This document shows, one piece after another, positions 1 through 11,402 of a DNA stretch of 64,000 nt. The notes under the pieces are model-generated. The model was not told the origin of the DNA. It saw only the letters and a program-made list of their open reading frames with translations, and did not search any database. The DNA comes from Drosophila persimilis (taxonomy: Eukaryota > Arthropoda > Insecta > Diptera > Drosophilidae), in assembly GCF_003286085.1 (NCBI RefSeq), contig NW_020825336.1, forward strand, positions 124,001 through 188,000, written 5' to 3'. The position numbers were made by a program, and so were the translations under genes. Every line of letters starts with the position of its first letter. Within the stretch, counting starts at the first letter, position 1.

Positions 1-3000
1 TGATTCTGTAGGGCTTAAGGTGCGAAGGGTGTGGGGCCTTTCAAGGGGGATCTGTGGATCCGCCCGAGCAGTGATTCTGTGTTCAACCTTCAACTCCACT
101 CATTTGTGGCACATCAATTAACACTTTTCAACTTGAACTTGTTCCGCCGGATTGTGACGTCACTTTTCGAGGGGTAACATCGGAAGCATCGAGCCACCAA
201 ACAAAAGGACAGAAAAATTCATTTAAAATTTTAATTCTTTTTTTTGTGTGTTTTTTTTTTGTTGTTGCCACCAAACGTGTTCTCAGATACCGATGGAGTT
301 CCATGAACCCATTATTTATTGAAAGGTATTTTTTGTGGTGGTGGGGTTGGGGGGGGGTTTGGGCTACTTCCTGGCCGAAATTGGCAAAACTTCTTCCATT
401 AATAACAAAAGTCGCAAAGAAGTCCCAAATGCAATCCCCCCTTGAGGGGGGAGGGGGAGGTGGGGGCTGGTAGGTCTAGTCTGGATGAAGCACCGTTCCG
501 AGCCATTTATTGTCATGGGAAGCGGGCACACACACACACACACACAGAGAGAAAGGAGCTTGCGTACACCCCAAGCGACCTTGAGCCGAGGGAGTCATAC
601 TCCACTGCCGCCTCGCCCTCGCCCTCTCTCTATCCCTCTCCCTCTCTGGCTCTGGCTTCTGGCTCATCCTCACGCACTTTTTTGTGGCCCCAGCCTGGAA
701 CCAGTTCCTCCTCTCGTTTTTGCAAAAAAAAAAAAAAAGAAAACCAGTTCCCACCTAGCGTCGTTCCCTTCCGAAAAACTCACCTGAAATATCATATATC
801 CCGAGTCGTACATCCAAAAGTCCTCGGGGGCCGTGTGCCCCGGCTTGGTCAGCTGTATGGCCAGGCAGCGTTGCAAGATCAGACGACAACGCTGTGGACC
901 ACCGGGTGATTTGGTGCCCATTTCGTGGCTGTTTGTGTTGCTGTTTCTGTTTCTGTTCTTCTCCTCCTGCGGCGTTGGGGGGTGGGGGTTTGGGCTTTGC
1001 TTTTTCCAATCTTTTTTATCGTCTAAAAATAACGCGAAACGCAACGTCGAAGCGAAGGCCTCTGGGGCGGGCCGGGTGGAGGAAGCGACGGCGGCGGAGG
1101 AGTGCGTTTGTGTGTGTGTCTGTTTCAAAGGTCCATTACGGGGCGAGGAGAGCGTCACTTTTAATGGTCAGAAGAGCACAGGCATGGTGGAGAAAAAAAA
1201 GGCATAAAAAAAAGAGCCAAGCGGAGGGAACGAAAGAGCCAGACAAGACGCGAACTCGAACTCGAACGCCGTCGAATGCGCGATAAGAACGAAACCCGTA
1301 TTCGCATTGAACTTAACAACAAAAAAAAAGAGTAAAACTTGGAAGTTTTGCGTGTTTTCTTTGCGCACACTTTTTGATCTGGAAATTTGTGGTTCTTTGG
1401 CTCCTTTGGGGGGGGGGGGCGTTTATTTTTTAGAGACACATTTGACTGGCGGCGTTTACTTTTCGACAATCACACAGCTTCGAACGCGACGCATGCGCGC
1501 AGGGCACTCCGCGCAAGAAAAAAATGTTTGCTTGCGAGGCAGCAGAGCGGACACGAACCGTACGAATCAAGCGACAAAAACAGACTCCACTCGCGGCGCC
1601 AGCCGACCAGCCGACCAGCCGACTAGCCAGCAAGCCGACCGACCTCCACACTCACACGAGCACGAGCACGAGCACGAGCCCGAACACGAGCGCCGTTTCG
1701 GCTGCGCAAGTGGCATTTGCATTTGCATTCGTCGCTGCTGCTGCTGCCGCCGTCTCTGCTGCTGCTGCTGCTGCTGCTGCTCTGGGCAGCATTTCGCACA
1801 CGTTCGGAGCGAGAGAGCTTTCGGAGAGTTTGGAGACTTTGCGCACCTGAAACGACAAAAACAGAGAAGCGGCATTAAAAACCTTGCTTATAAAATCAAT
1901 TAGGAGGGTACCGAAAAAAAACACAACTCGAGTTAGACTGAGACTGAGTCTGAGGCTGCTCTCCGCTCTCCGATCTGCTGCTGCTGCTGTCGTCAGAGAG
2001 TCTCGCAGTGCTCCTAATAACATCATCAGAGTCATATCATTACCATTAACCGTAAGCCGTGTGGCGGCAACTGCTTCTTTTTTGTGGTACTACAGGGGTC
2101 TCTCGGAACTTTTAGCCTAAGTTTCTTTAAGTTTAAAGCCATTTTTCACTCCCTTTAACTCTTCCATAGGAGATTTGGGACTCCTAAATCGAGATCTGGG
2201 AGGAATACAATAGGACTTGGGGTGCTCCCATCGAGACGCGTGACAAAGAACAACATATCCGAGTGCTTACTGTATGATTTTTGCTTTGTGCCTTTTTTTT
2301 CGCAATGCCAGATGAGATACATTTTGGTGGCTTTTGGGATTTTTCAATCTTAGTAGCGGCATTTGGTAGTCATTTCCTCCACGAATTGGCCGAATTGCCG
2401 GATGTCCAAATGACTATAAATGGGTTAATTAAAAATTCAAAAAATATCTAGAAATGATGAGGTTGAAAGTCTCCCGGGGCACCCTGTGGCCAAGAGAACC
2501 TTTAACGGTGTGGAGAGGGGGGGGAGGCACCGTCTAGGAAATGTCAGCGAGACAGTGAGAGCCATAATTGCGCGCACGGTGCGCCGCCATGTATGCCATT
2601 CAATCAGAATTCTAATGCAAATGCAAATGAAAATGCATTGGGGGGGTTTCCGCATGTGCATATTTTCCATGGAAATTAAGTGGCAGTGTATCTTCTTTTT
2701 TTTTGTCTGTGCGTCAGAGGCGCGTGAAATTTGCATAAACAATTACGAATTTAATCAAATTACGAGATAACTTGATTTTTATGGCCCTGACGATGGGGCG
2801 AGTCGCACTCCCCATGCATCTGTGGCACATTCATCTTCCGAATTCGGTCAACAGAAAGCGCCCAGATACATATGTATCTAGATGGTGGCCGCATAGGGCC
2901 CGTGGCTTCGGTTTGAAGCCAATTAAATGGCTCTGATGGTGAGATCATCGCCCACATATACACGATGCCATCCGCCAGCCACCAGCCACCATCCTTCCCG

Positions 3001-6000
3001 AGGCGATTCCCAGCCACAGATCAAGTGTCGCACACACAGATACACACACACACACACACAGATACATCTTTTTTTTTTGGGGATTTTCTTTTATTATTTA
3101 TTTATTACCGGCTTGTATTTGTCGACCCATTAAGCCGCGGCCTTTGTTAGAAAACACGTTTCTTCTGGCCAAAAAGTGCTGGCCACATTCCAGCGCCAAC
3201 AAACGAGAGACAGAATTCGCCAGCAGCCCCCTTTTGGGGCCCCCTTGGGGTCTTTGGTGTTTGTCTTACAAATCAGAAAACATTATAAATCGGTGAAACC
3301 CAAGCGTAAGCTGAAAAGGTGCTAAAAATAAAATTAGCATAAATTATTATTAACAATTATGAGCAGCGCTGCCAGCTGACAGCTGCCCCACAATCCCACA
3401 GATCTGTGGTCTCCAAATGGGAAGAGGTATCTTGAAACAGCACCCAAGAATGTCTCACTTTTGGAACCACTTCTATCTAACTTTTTGCAGGGTATTCGCA
3501 TCGTCTGGCAGTCGCGAGGGCTCTCCTTTGTGGCTTGTAACCTTTTGTCTTGTCGATTGGCTGTCTAGCCGCAGGCCTTAGGAGCGGTGCCAGCGGACCA
3601 TTGAGTCAGTAATTAAATTTGCACATGACCACCGCCGCCAGCAGCGCCTTTTTTCGAGTGCCTCTTCGAGAAGGCCCCTCAATCGAAGCCGGAACTGCGT
3701 TTCGACCATGTCCTTGGCATTGGCAACACCTTGAACTTTGATTGAGGATCGTCTCACCTTCGAGTGCCTGGCCATTCTCTTTGGCTTTGCCCGAACTTGA
3801 TCTTTGATTCATAAATGAGCGAAATCTTCGATCAAAGACGGTTATTTTTGGCGCTTGCTCTATCTTAACGGGAATACATATAGTTCTTTGGAAAGTTTTG
3901 GGTTTTTCGAGGAGAAGATCCCTCTCGGAAGGCGGAAAACCTTCCCTTAGAACTCCCTCCTTAGGAGATTCTCTTCTCAAAACCCGCCACACTTCCGCCT
4001 TGAAGCAACCAGCAACGGGAGTCCGCAGTGCCACAAGCGATCTGAAATCCTTTCCTTCATTATAATGAGGCTCTATGCTCCACTCGACTCCCCCACACAG
4101 CCAGGAGAGGACAGGAGAGGACAGGACGGGACGGGGGACACGACAGGACAGACAATATTTGACAGCTCACTTTCAATTGCGACATCTAGTTAGCGGCAGA
4201 TTTAAGAGCGAAATAAAACAACACGATCAGAGCAGTGGACCGAATGGATGGAATCGAATGGATGGATGGATGGATGGATGAATAGCTTAATGAAGCAAGA
4301 GCCTGTTCCGTGGTCCAATCTTCGCGGTTCGCCGGGCTCGCGGTCCGTGCGGTCACTCAAACGGCAGTGCAGTGCAGTCCAGTCCAGTGCCGTCGCAGGC
4401 TCTGTCCACCCGCAAAGCATCACCATCAGCCAACCATCACCCACTTGCCCCAGCCGGGCACCCATTTCCCCCTCCCCTACCCCCTCCACCTTCTTCATAT
4501 TTGAGTTTTACGGTTCAACGACAACAACGAGAGATCTCTCGCGCGGCACATAGTTTGGGGGGGCACAGAGGGGCACCCGAGGGAGAGGGAGAGCCTCCTC
4601 CAATTGCTGCAATGTGGCAAAGCAATCGATTTAAGCGCCGCATAAATTGAAGCCGCAGCTCCACTGGAGGAAGGTTCCTCTATGTACAACATGATGAATT
4701 GTTTTCTTTGTCGAGTTGTCGACTGGAGTCTCTCTCGGGCCGCCGCCACCGCCGCCGCCGATCGCCCGCTGAATGATGGAGTAGGAGTAGGAAAAAAAAA
4801 ACGGAGGAGGAAAACCAAATTGCAAATTGTATCAAAAAATTTAAATTTTCGCTTTCATTATGCGGCAGTCGTCGTCGTCGTCGTCGTCGTCGTCGTTGCT
4901 GCCGCCTGTCGGGGGGGCTCTACTAATAGACCAAACGACTAACTCCGTTGTTCAGGCTCTGGCTCTGGCTTTTTGGCTCTGACTCTGCCTCTGCCTCCGA
5001 CTCTTTGGCTTGTTGTCTGCGATTGTATTTTCATTGTTTTTCCTTTTCTTTCCTTTGTTTTTCTGGCCTAGCTTTTACCCCCCCATACAATTTTGACAGG
5101 CCGCGTTTTTATCCAAATAATGAGCTGCATTTTGAGGCGGCAGGGAAAAAGGCACACAGAAAAAAAAACGACTCCCCGTAAGTTGAAGCGTTCAAATAAT
5201 TTATAGTTTTCCAGGCCCCGCGGATTGGATTCCCAATCAGAGTCAATCACTGGGTGCCGGTGGTGGATTCTCACCACCTGGCCCACAGCTCGTATACGTG
5301 ATGTGATGTGATGTGATTTGCATTCGTCGTCGTCGTCGTCGTCGGGGGTTCACACCGATCGGCATTTGGCAATTATAAATCTGCAGCACAACAAAAAGTA
5401 AAATGAGGATGGGATTTCGGTTTTCGGTTTTCGGTTTTCGGATTGCGGATTGTGGGGAAATACCAATGGGAGGGAATACACAAAAGCAAATTTGAGAAAT
5501 GCCACAGATGCTCGACGAAGCCAAGAAATGACATGCCATGCCCCATGTGCACCACCTACCCCTCCCCCTCCCCCTCCCCCTCCACCGCCAGGCAGGCATC
5601 TCATAAGTAGACAACCGCATGCCACGACGGAGACGGAGACGGAGACGATGTCTGCCAGGCGGAGACATTGCGGCAGACGATGCAATAACAAATAGCATTA
5701 GGCAAAAGCCAGACAACGGATTTTAAATCCACTACAAAGGTACTCGAAAAACTCTGAAATCACAAATTTCTCAACAAAAGCAGTGGCTGGAATACCACTA
5801 ATATTTATATATATATATACCCCCTTCAGGCTGTACAACTTTCAGCAGTGTGCTAATATGCCCGACCCAAAGGGTATTCCAACGCCAAACAGAAGCCACT
5901 GACAATAACCGTTTGATAACAGCAGCAGCAGCGACGGCAGACGGCAGCACAGCAGACGTCAGCCGCAGCGCCAGCAGAGGAGGTGCTCGCACACACACAC

Positions 6001-6605
6001 ACACGCAGACACGCCGACAAACAGTTTGTTATGCAAGTCTCCACTGCAGCTCGCGCGCTTCTTCAATTTCAGCATTCTTTCGTCTGCATACTTTTCGCTC
6101 TGACTGTCGCGACGCCCCGCTCTCCCGCTCTCCCAATCTCCAGCTCTGCTTTAACTGTAGCTGCACTCTCGCTGCCGCTGTTGATTGCTCTGCCTCTGCC
6201 GCTGTCGCTGCCTCTACGCTCTCTCAAATGGAAAGAAATCAAATAAAACGCATAAAAACGTAATAAAATCAACTGAAAATTGTTGAATACAAGGCTTAAA
6301 GTGATAATGGTTGGATTTCCCCGGGGATATCAAATCAAATCAAAGCCCAAGACTGGCGTAAACTGTTACGGGAAGTTGTGGCCATCAAAAGTTTATCCAT
6401 TAAAAAGTTGCCGGCATTGTTGCGCTTTCTCTGGATCTCCTTCGTCCTGGCGATGGGTAGGCCCTTCTAAGGGAAGTTCCTTAGAGAAGAATGGGCCCTG
6501 AACTGCGTTTCAGTTCAAAGAAAAATCTGAAATTCCAGCAGGCGTTGCACCTCACAGAAATGTTACTTGATTTCTGACATTCCCAACCCTTTGTGATTAC
6601 CGAAA
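1..6605. other. Gene-free stretch left of the ERH-like gene
   Basis: I see no supportable coding gene here. The open frames are short and run through simple sequence. Visible content: a CA run at 527-546, CTG-rich sequence at about 1733-1780, a GGAT tetranucleotide run at about 4256-4281, GTC repeats at 4868-4896 and about 5326-5343, a CCCCCT-type run near 5560-5582, and a TTTTCGG repeat at about 5417-5440. Two blocks resemble fly 5' leaders in composition (about 1500-2050 and 5850-6270: GAGAG, CAGTC and CACACA words, stop codons in all frames). They carry no clear core promoter and I do not call them. Confidence 0.6.
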
Positions 6606-6941
6606 ATGCCGTGCACAATTCTTCTACTGATCCAGCCCGACGAGCGTCTGGAGAAGCGCACCTACGCCCGTTTCCAGAGCATCGACGACTGCGTGAATCG
6701 CGTGTTCGCCATCTACGAATCGCTTCTGGAGCGCAAATACCCCGAGATGCCTGTCATCCACTACGACATCGCCGAGCTGTTCGACTTCATGGACGAGCTG
6801 AAGGACATCGTCTGCCTGGTGCAACAGGAGGGCGCCAGCGAGTACGTGCCGCGCAACAAGCAGTGGATCAAGGAGCAGATATTTGCCAATATGGGCCGCA
6901 CCTTTAAAAAGGAACGCAAGTCCTGGGAAGAAGAGGCCTGA
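6606..6941 (+). CDS. ERH / enhancer-of-rudimentary family protein, intronless and diverged
   Basis: The 111-residue reading frame covers the whole ERH domain. Family hallmarks visible in order: TILLLIQP at the N-terminus, RTYARFQSIDDCVNRV (the RTY threonine and the following serine, positions used by casein kinase 2 in ERH, are kept), YDIAELFDFMDELKDIVCLV in the middle and NKQWIKEQIF near the C-terminus. ERH is a small nuclear homodimer that partners with splicing, mRNA-decay and nuclear RNA factors; the fly founder is e(r), a modifier of the pyrimidine gene rudimentary. This copy has many substitutions at positions that are nearly invariant in animal ERH, and a longer charged tail (FKKERKSWEEEA). 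It has no intron, and an AATAAA lies 10 bases after the stop (6951-6956). I therefore read it as a paralogue, probably a retrocopy, rather than canonical e(r), which I recall as X-linked in D. melanogaster. The ATG at 6606 is in the expected family position. Family is sure; paralogue status is inference. Confidence 0.85.
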   Translation: MPCTILLLIQPDERLEKRTYARFQSIDDCVNRVFAIYESLLERKYPEMPVIHYDIAELFDFMDELKDIVCLVQQEGASEYVPRNKQWIKEQIFANMGRTFKKERKSWEEEA

Positions 6942-6950
6942 TGCTAGAAC

Positions 6951-6956
6951 AATAAA
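6951..6956 (+). terminator. Poly(A) signal of the ERH-like gene
   Basis: AATAAA ten bases past the stop codon of the ERH-like frame, followed by CT-rich sequence. The very short 3' UTR is consistent with a functional compact gene. Confidence 0.6.
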
Positions 6957-8759
6957 TGACTTTAATTAAGACTATCTCTCTCTCTCTCTTTCTCTCTTCG
7001 CTGGACCGCAGCAGAGTGGGGTTGGGGGGGGGCTCTCTTCCTCTTGTTGTTGCTGTTGCAAGTTGTGTGTCTCATTCCTTGTCTCGTTTGTCAGACATTT
7101 GACAGTTGTTTGTTATTTTTGCACGTTGACTTTTCTCCCTGCCTGTTGCTGTCTCTGTCTCTGTCTCTGTCTGTGTGTGTCATGTGTCCATGCCCCCACA
7201 GAGGTTGCCTAACAGACGCCCACTGTGGCGGCACTCTCGCACTCTCTTCCTTCTGGTATCGCCATCTCTTTTGGATTTACAATTTTTATGGCAAGTCAAA
7301 TTTTTGTTTTGTTTGTTGCATTTATTGCCATTTTCGACTGTCGCCGTGTATGTGTTCGTGTGTGTGTGTGTGTGTGTGTGTGTCGAGGAAGTCGGAATTT
7401 GCATAGAAAAATGGAAATTAACAAGACCATTTGACTGGCTTTCCATCCAAGTCCCGGCGCCCCAGCCCCCCCAGCCTCCCCAGCCGCCCCATCCTGCCTC
7501 GGCCTGTGCCTCGGCCTGTGTCTGTTCGTCCTGTTTGTACATTTGTCCGTGTCTATATTTAGCTTTATGTAAACACGTTTGACCAACTGAACTGACTGTT
7601 GTACTGACTGAATGACTGACTGCCTCAGTTGGGTATCATTCATGCCCCCGCCCCCCCTCCATCCAGCCACCCTCTCTTTTATCTCGCTCTCCGTCTTGCT
7701 CTTGCTCTGTGATGTAATCGGTTAATGCATGCGACAAAAACTTTCATCTCGAATTGCGAAATCCACGCAGTGTGCAATAAACGGGATAACAAAGGAAACG
7801 AAACAGAGAGAGACAGAGAGGGAGGGAGACAGGGAGAGAGAGGGAGGGAGAGAGATCTGCAAAGATTGTCTTACAATGTTTGAATAATAATTAATAAATA
7901 ATAATTAATACACAAGGTCCTCCGACCCGCTCCTCCCGCTCCAAAAAGCTGTGCATAACCCTCGTACAGTGAACACTCGCTGGCGCGGCAAGCCTCGCTT
8001 TGGTATTTAGGGTTTCCCCCTCTTCAGGGGCTTTCACCGTACTTTATTTTGGATCTCAATCTCAATCGCTGCTGCCGTCGGCTGCCTCTCCTGATGTGAA
8101 ATCTCAAGCAGTTAAGTTTTTTTTTTTGTTTTTTGAGGCCGCTGCGCTGGTGTTTCCCACGTGACCTCGAAGACAAACCTCACGTACAAGGATTTCTTTT
8201 TTGCAACAGCAGCGGGTGCAGCACCCCTCCCCTTCGCCGCCCCCTAACCCACCTTTATATAAGTAAGTATTTAAGTGTCTTGTATCCGTGGAAAGTGAAA
8301 ATTGATGCATCGGCATCGATTTCCTTATGGATTTCAATATATTTATACACCAGTCACGGAAATTCGTTTAATGAAAATGGGGAGCGTGCGACGGGGCCTC
8401 GTCGTATCTTCGATGAGAACTCTTTTCGATCAAAATCGAATTTTAATAAACAATTCGAAGCTGTCAATGCAAGCGGATGATGTCATAATAGAATAACGGC
8501 AGAGACTGCAACGATTCAAATTAGTGCCGCTCAAGGAAAGCGGGCTGGCACAGAAACAAGGCCGGTACAAAAAAGGTGTGGGGGGTGCAAGGCACTGCCA
8601 GAAATAGTTGGGTTTTGTGTGGGAATGGCACGCCTCCCCCCTCCCCCCTGGCAGGCCTTTTGAGAGCAGCACGGAAAACATGGGTTCCAAGCCGCACCTT
8701 GCACAAAATATACCTTGCACAGGTAGAGCACGACGACAAATGCACAAACAGGCCAAGCA

Positions 8760-9020
8760 AAGAAGAGGAGAGCAGGAGAACGGCAGAGCAGCAGAGTAGC
8801 GGAGCAGAGGAGCAGCAGAGCAGCAGAGTAGCAGAGCAGGAGACGAAGCTAAAATCAGAGCAGAGCAGCGCGGCGCAAGAGACGAAGCTTAAAGCAGAGC
8901 AGAGCGACGCGGCGCGGCGCTGCGACGAAGCTTAAAGCAGAGCGGATCGGAGCAGGAGACGAAGCTTAAAGCAGAGCGGAGCGGCGAGGCGCGGCGCGGC
9001 GCGTCGCAGGAGACGAAATA
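8760..9020. repeat. Imperfect array of AGCAGAGC / GACGAAGCTTAAAGC units
   Basis: A purine-rich block in which GCAGAGCAG words are interspersed with at least four copies of GACGAAGCT(T)AAA, each carrying or nearly carrying a HindIII site. Spacing is irregular (about 40-60 bp) and the units differ by small indels, so this is a degenerate minisatellite. It has no coding potential. Confidence 0.7.
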
Positions 9021-10118
9021 AAAAGCCAAAGGAGAGCAGGAGGCAGCAGTCAAAACGGACAGCAAATACAGTAATTAGATCACAGGCAGACAGTCCAAAG
9101 AGAGGGGCGGGAGGGGGAGAGCAGACGGACTGGAAGCTGGAACGTGACTGCAGAGAAGGAAGCCAACGGTTCGGTTCGGTTCGGTTCGCGGGGACGGCTC
9201 GGGTGTGGAAACGGGGAATAGTAGAGTGAGAAGTGGAATAGGAAGCACAGTGCGGGTCAAGCATTTAGGTTGCCATTCATTTATTGGCTAACGATGGATG
9301 GAAGGGTGTTGCGGGCAGGGGAATCGTTGACATTTAAGGTTAGGTTATGCAGCTCCCAGGCTCCACTGTGGGGGAGGGGGAGGATAGGAGGAGGAAGACT
9401 GTACACTGTACAAGAAAAACTGTTTTCCGCTGTTCGTTGCATGTACGACAGCTTCCTAAACAACAAAAGCAGCAACAATGGAAATTCGTGTGTGAAAAAA
9501 AAAGAGACTAAACTCAATTACTCAACAAGCACAGTAACCTACTTCATAAAAAACAGCGGCGGCGGCAGCGGCAGCAGCAACCATTGCCAACAAATGCTGT
9601 TAACAGCTGCAGCAACAAATTCATTTTCGCTTTTGTTGCTGCTTTCCAACGAGAAAAGTCCTTCAAGCGTGACAATCACATGGAACACACACCGCTGTTG
9701 TTGTTGTTGTTGTTGTTGTTGTTGCCGCTGATTTATCGTTTCCATTTTGCACCGATCCGCACAGCACTGGCGTACACCCTGCCAAACGGTACTCCCCTCA
9801 CGGCATTGCCAACGCTTTAGGGTATGAAAAGCTGCGGCCATCTGGGGTTGCCTTCTTTTTTGGATGTTGTAAAAGGAAATGTCAATTGTGGTGCGGCAAT
9901 GCAAGGGAGTGGGAGGGGGGGCACGGCACCCACTAATGTAAGCCATATAACAAATCTCTCACAGAACCTCGTGTGTGCTTCGTTTTGGCAAAGAGATTTG
10001 GAGATTCTGGAGCCGCCGTCGCCTGCCCTTTGTGGAGACTTTCTCCTTCCCTCCGTCTCCTGCTTGCTGCCTGCTGCTTGCGTGATGTCCAGCAATGTGC
10101 CCAAGCCTGTTTTTGCTC

Positions 10119-10146
10119 CCTCTCTCTCTCTCTCTCTCTCTCTCTA
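10119..10146. repeat. CT dinucleotide microsatellite
   Basis: About 14 uninterrupted CT units. The complementary strand is (GA)n, a potential GAGA-factor binding tract. Confidence 0.85.
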
Positions 10147-11276
10147 GAGCTTTATTTTTTTTGCCTGCCAGAATTTGTTAGCCTGAGAAGAAGATGAAAG
10201 AAACCCAAGAAGTGCAGAGCAGTGGAGAGAGGGAGACAGGGAGAGAACACACAAAGTAAAGCGCCGTTCCGTTCCGTTCCGTTCCAGTCTTGGGCATGGG
10301 CATCCAGAATGTACCCCGAAGCTCTTTGGGGATCGTGAGTCAGCAGAGTTTAGGCAAAAAAAAACCAAAAAACAAAACAAAATCTGCTAAAAAATATAAG
10401 ACCCAATGATGATTTATTGTTTGGCTTATTAGAACGAGGAAAAGGGGAGGGGAGAGGCGTCCACAGAAGATAGAAGATCGCAGATTCTGTGCCTGAATTT
10501 ATGCTGTTGACTTTTTGGGGCCGTGGTCCCATTGGGGAACCATTGGGGAACCGCTCTGGGTGACTCAAGGGAAGACTGGTATCTGAGAACCAACGGAATT
10601 TTGATCGGCCACTTTCTCATGCCCCTTGAGTGTTTGCCGACGATTTGGCAGCCATCTTTGGCACTCGGAATGGGACTGAACAGAAAGAATCTTTGGATTC
10701 CAGGCGAGTGGGCAGGGGTCGCCAGTGCCCGCTAGTGTTTTAGAGGGTCTTCCATGTTAGGATCCTACTTTAAGGCTAAGACCTCCCCTAACATTTCCAT
10801 CATAACCAAGTAAAATCCATGTTTAAATACAATAATAAATAATCGGAAATCTGAAATCTTAACGATTCAATATTCCACAGCGTGGCCAATAAATTCCCTG
10901 ACAATATACAGAATTGTTGGCATCGAACAAAATTACTTTCGTGGCCTTCTGGTGGTGCTTTCTTGGAAGCACTCGCTGATCGGATTCCGATGCGGGATTC
11001 GCATTCAATAGCAGATTTATGCATTGGCCGTGGCAATCTAATATGAAGCACAATAAAAACTTGAATATGGCCATTTGGCAACACGTCAACAGCACCAGCC
11101 ATGGCCAATAGCACGGCAATAGCAACAACAACAACCACATTCAAGGCAATGAACGAAACGTGCCAACGTCTAAAGATCGCTGATAAGCCATAAGAGAGGG
11201 AGTCGAGTCGGTCGTCCCGGGGAGGCAGCAGCCGAATGCAAAGCAAAGCCTCTATGCAAAGAAAGTTGCCACAAAG

Positions 11277-11402
11277 CACACACACACACACACACACACC
11301 CAGAGGAGGACCCCAACAGGAGTGTGGGCCAGAGCCCATACCAAAAATCATTCACAGTTTGATAGAGAGAGAGCGGGAGAGAGAGAGAGAGAGAGAGAGA
11401 TC
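11277..11402. repeat. CA and GA microsatellites, adjacent
   Basis: A CA run (11277-11299) is followed about 60 bp later by a nearly pure GA run (about 11363-11402). These are two different dinucleotide tracts in one small interval and contain no gene. Confidence 0.85.

Noticed and set aside
1500..2050. Leader-like block with CTGCTG and ACTCGAGTT words
   Set aside because: Resembles a fly 5' UTR in composition, but no motif 1, DRE, TATA box or linked coding exon was found.
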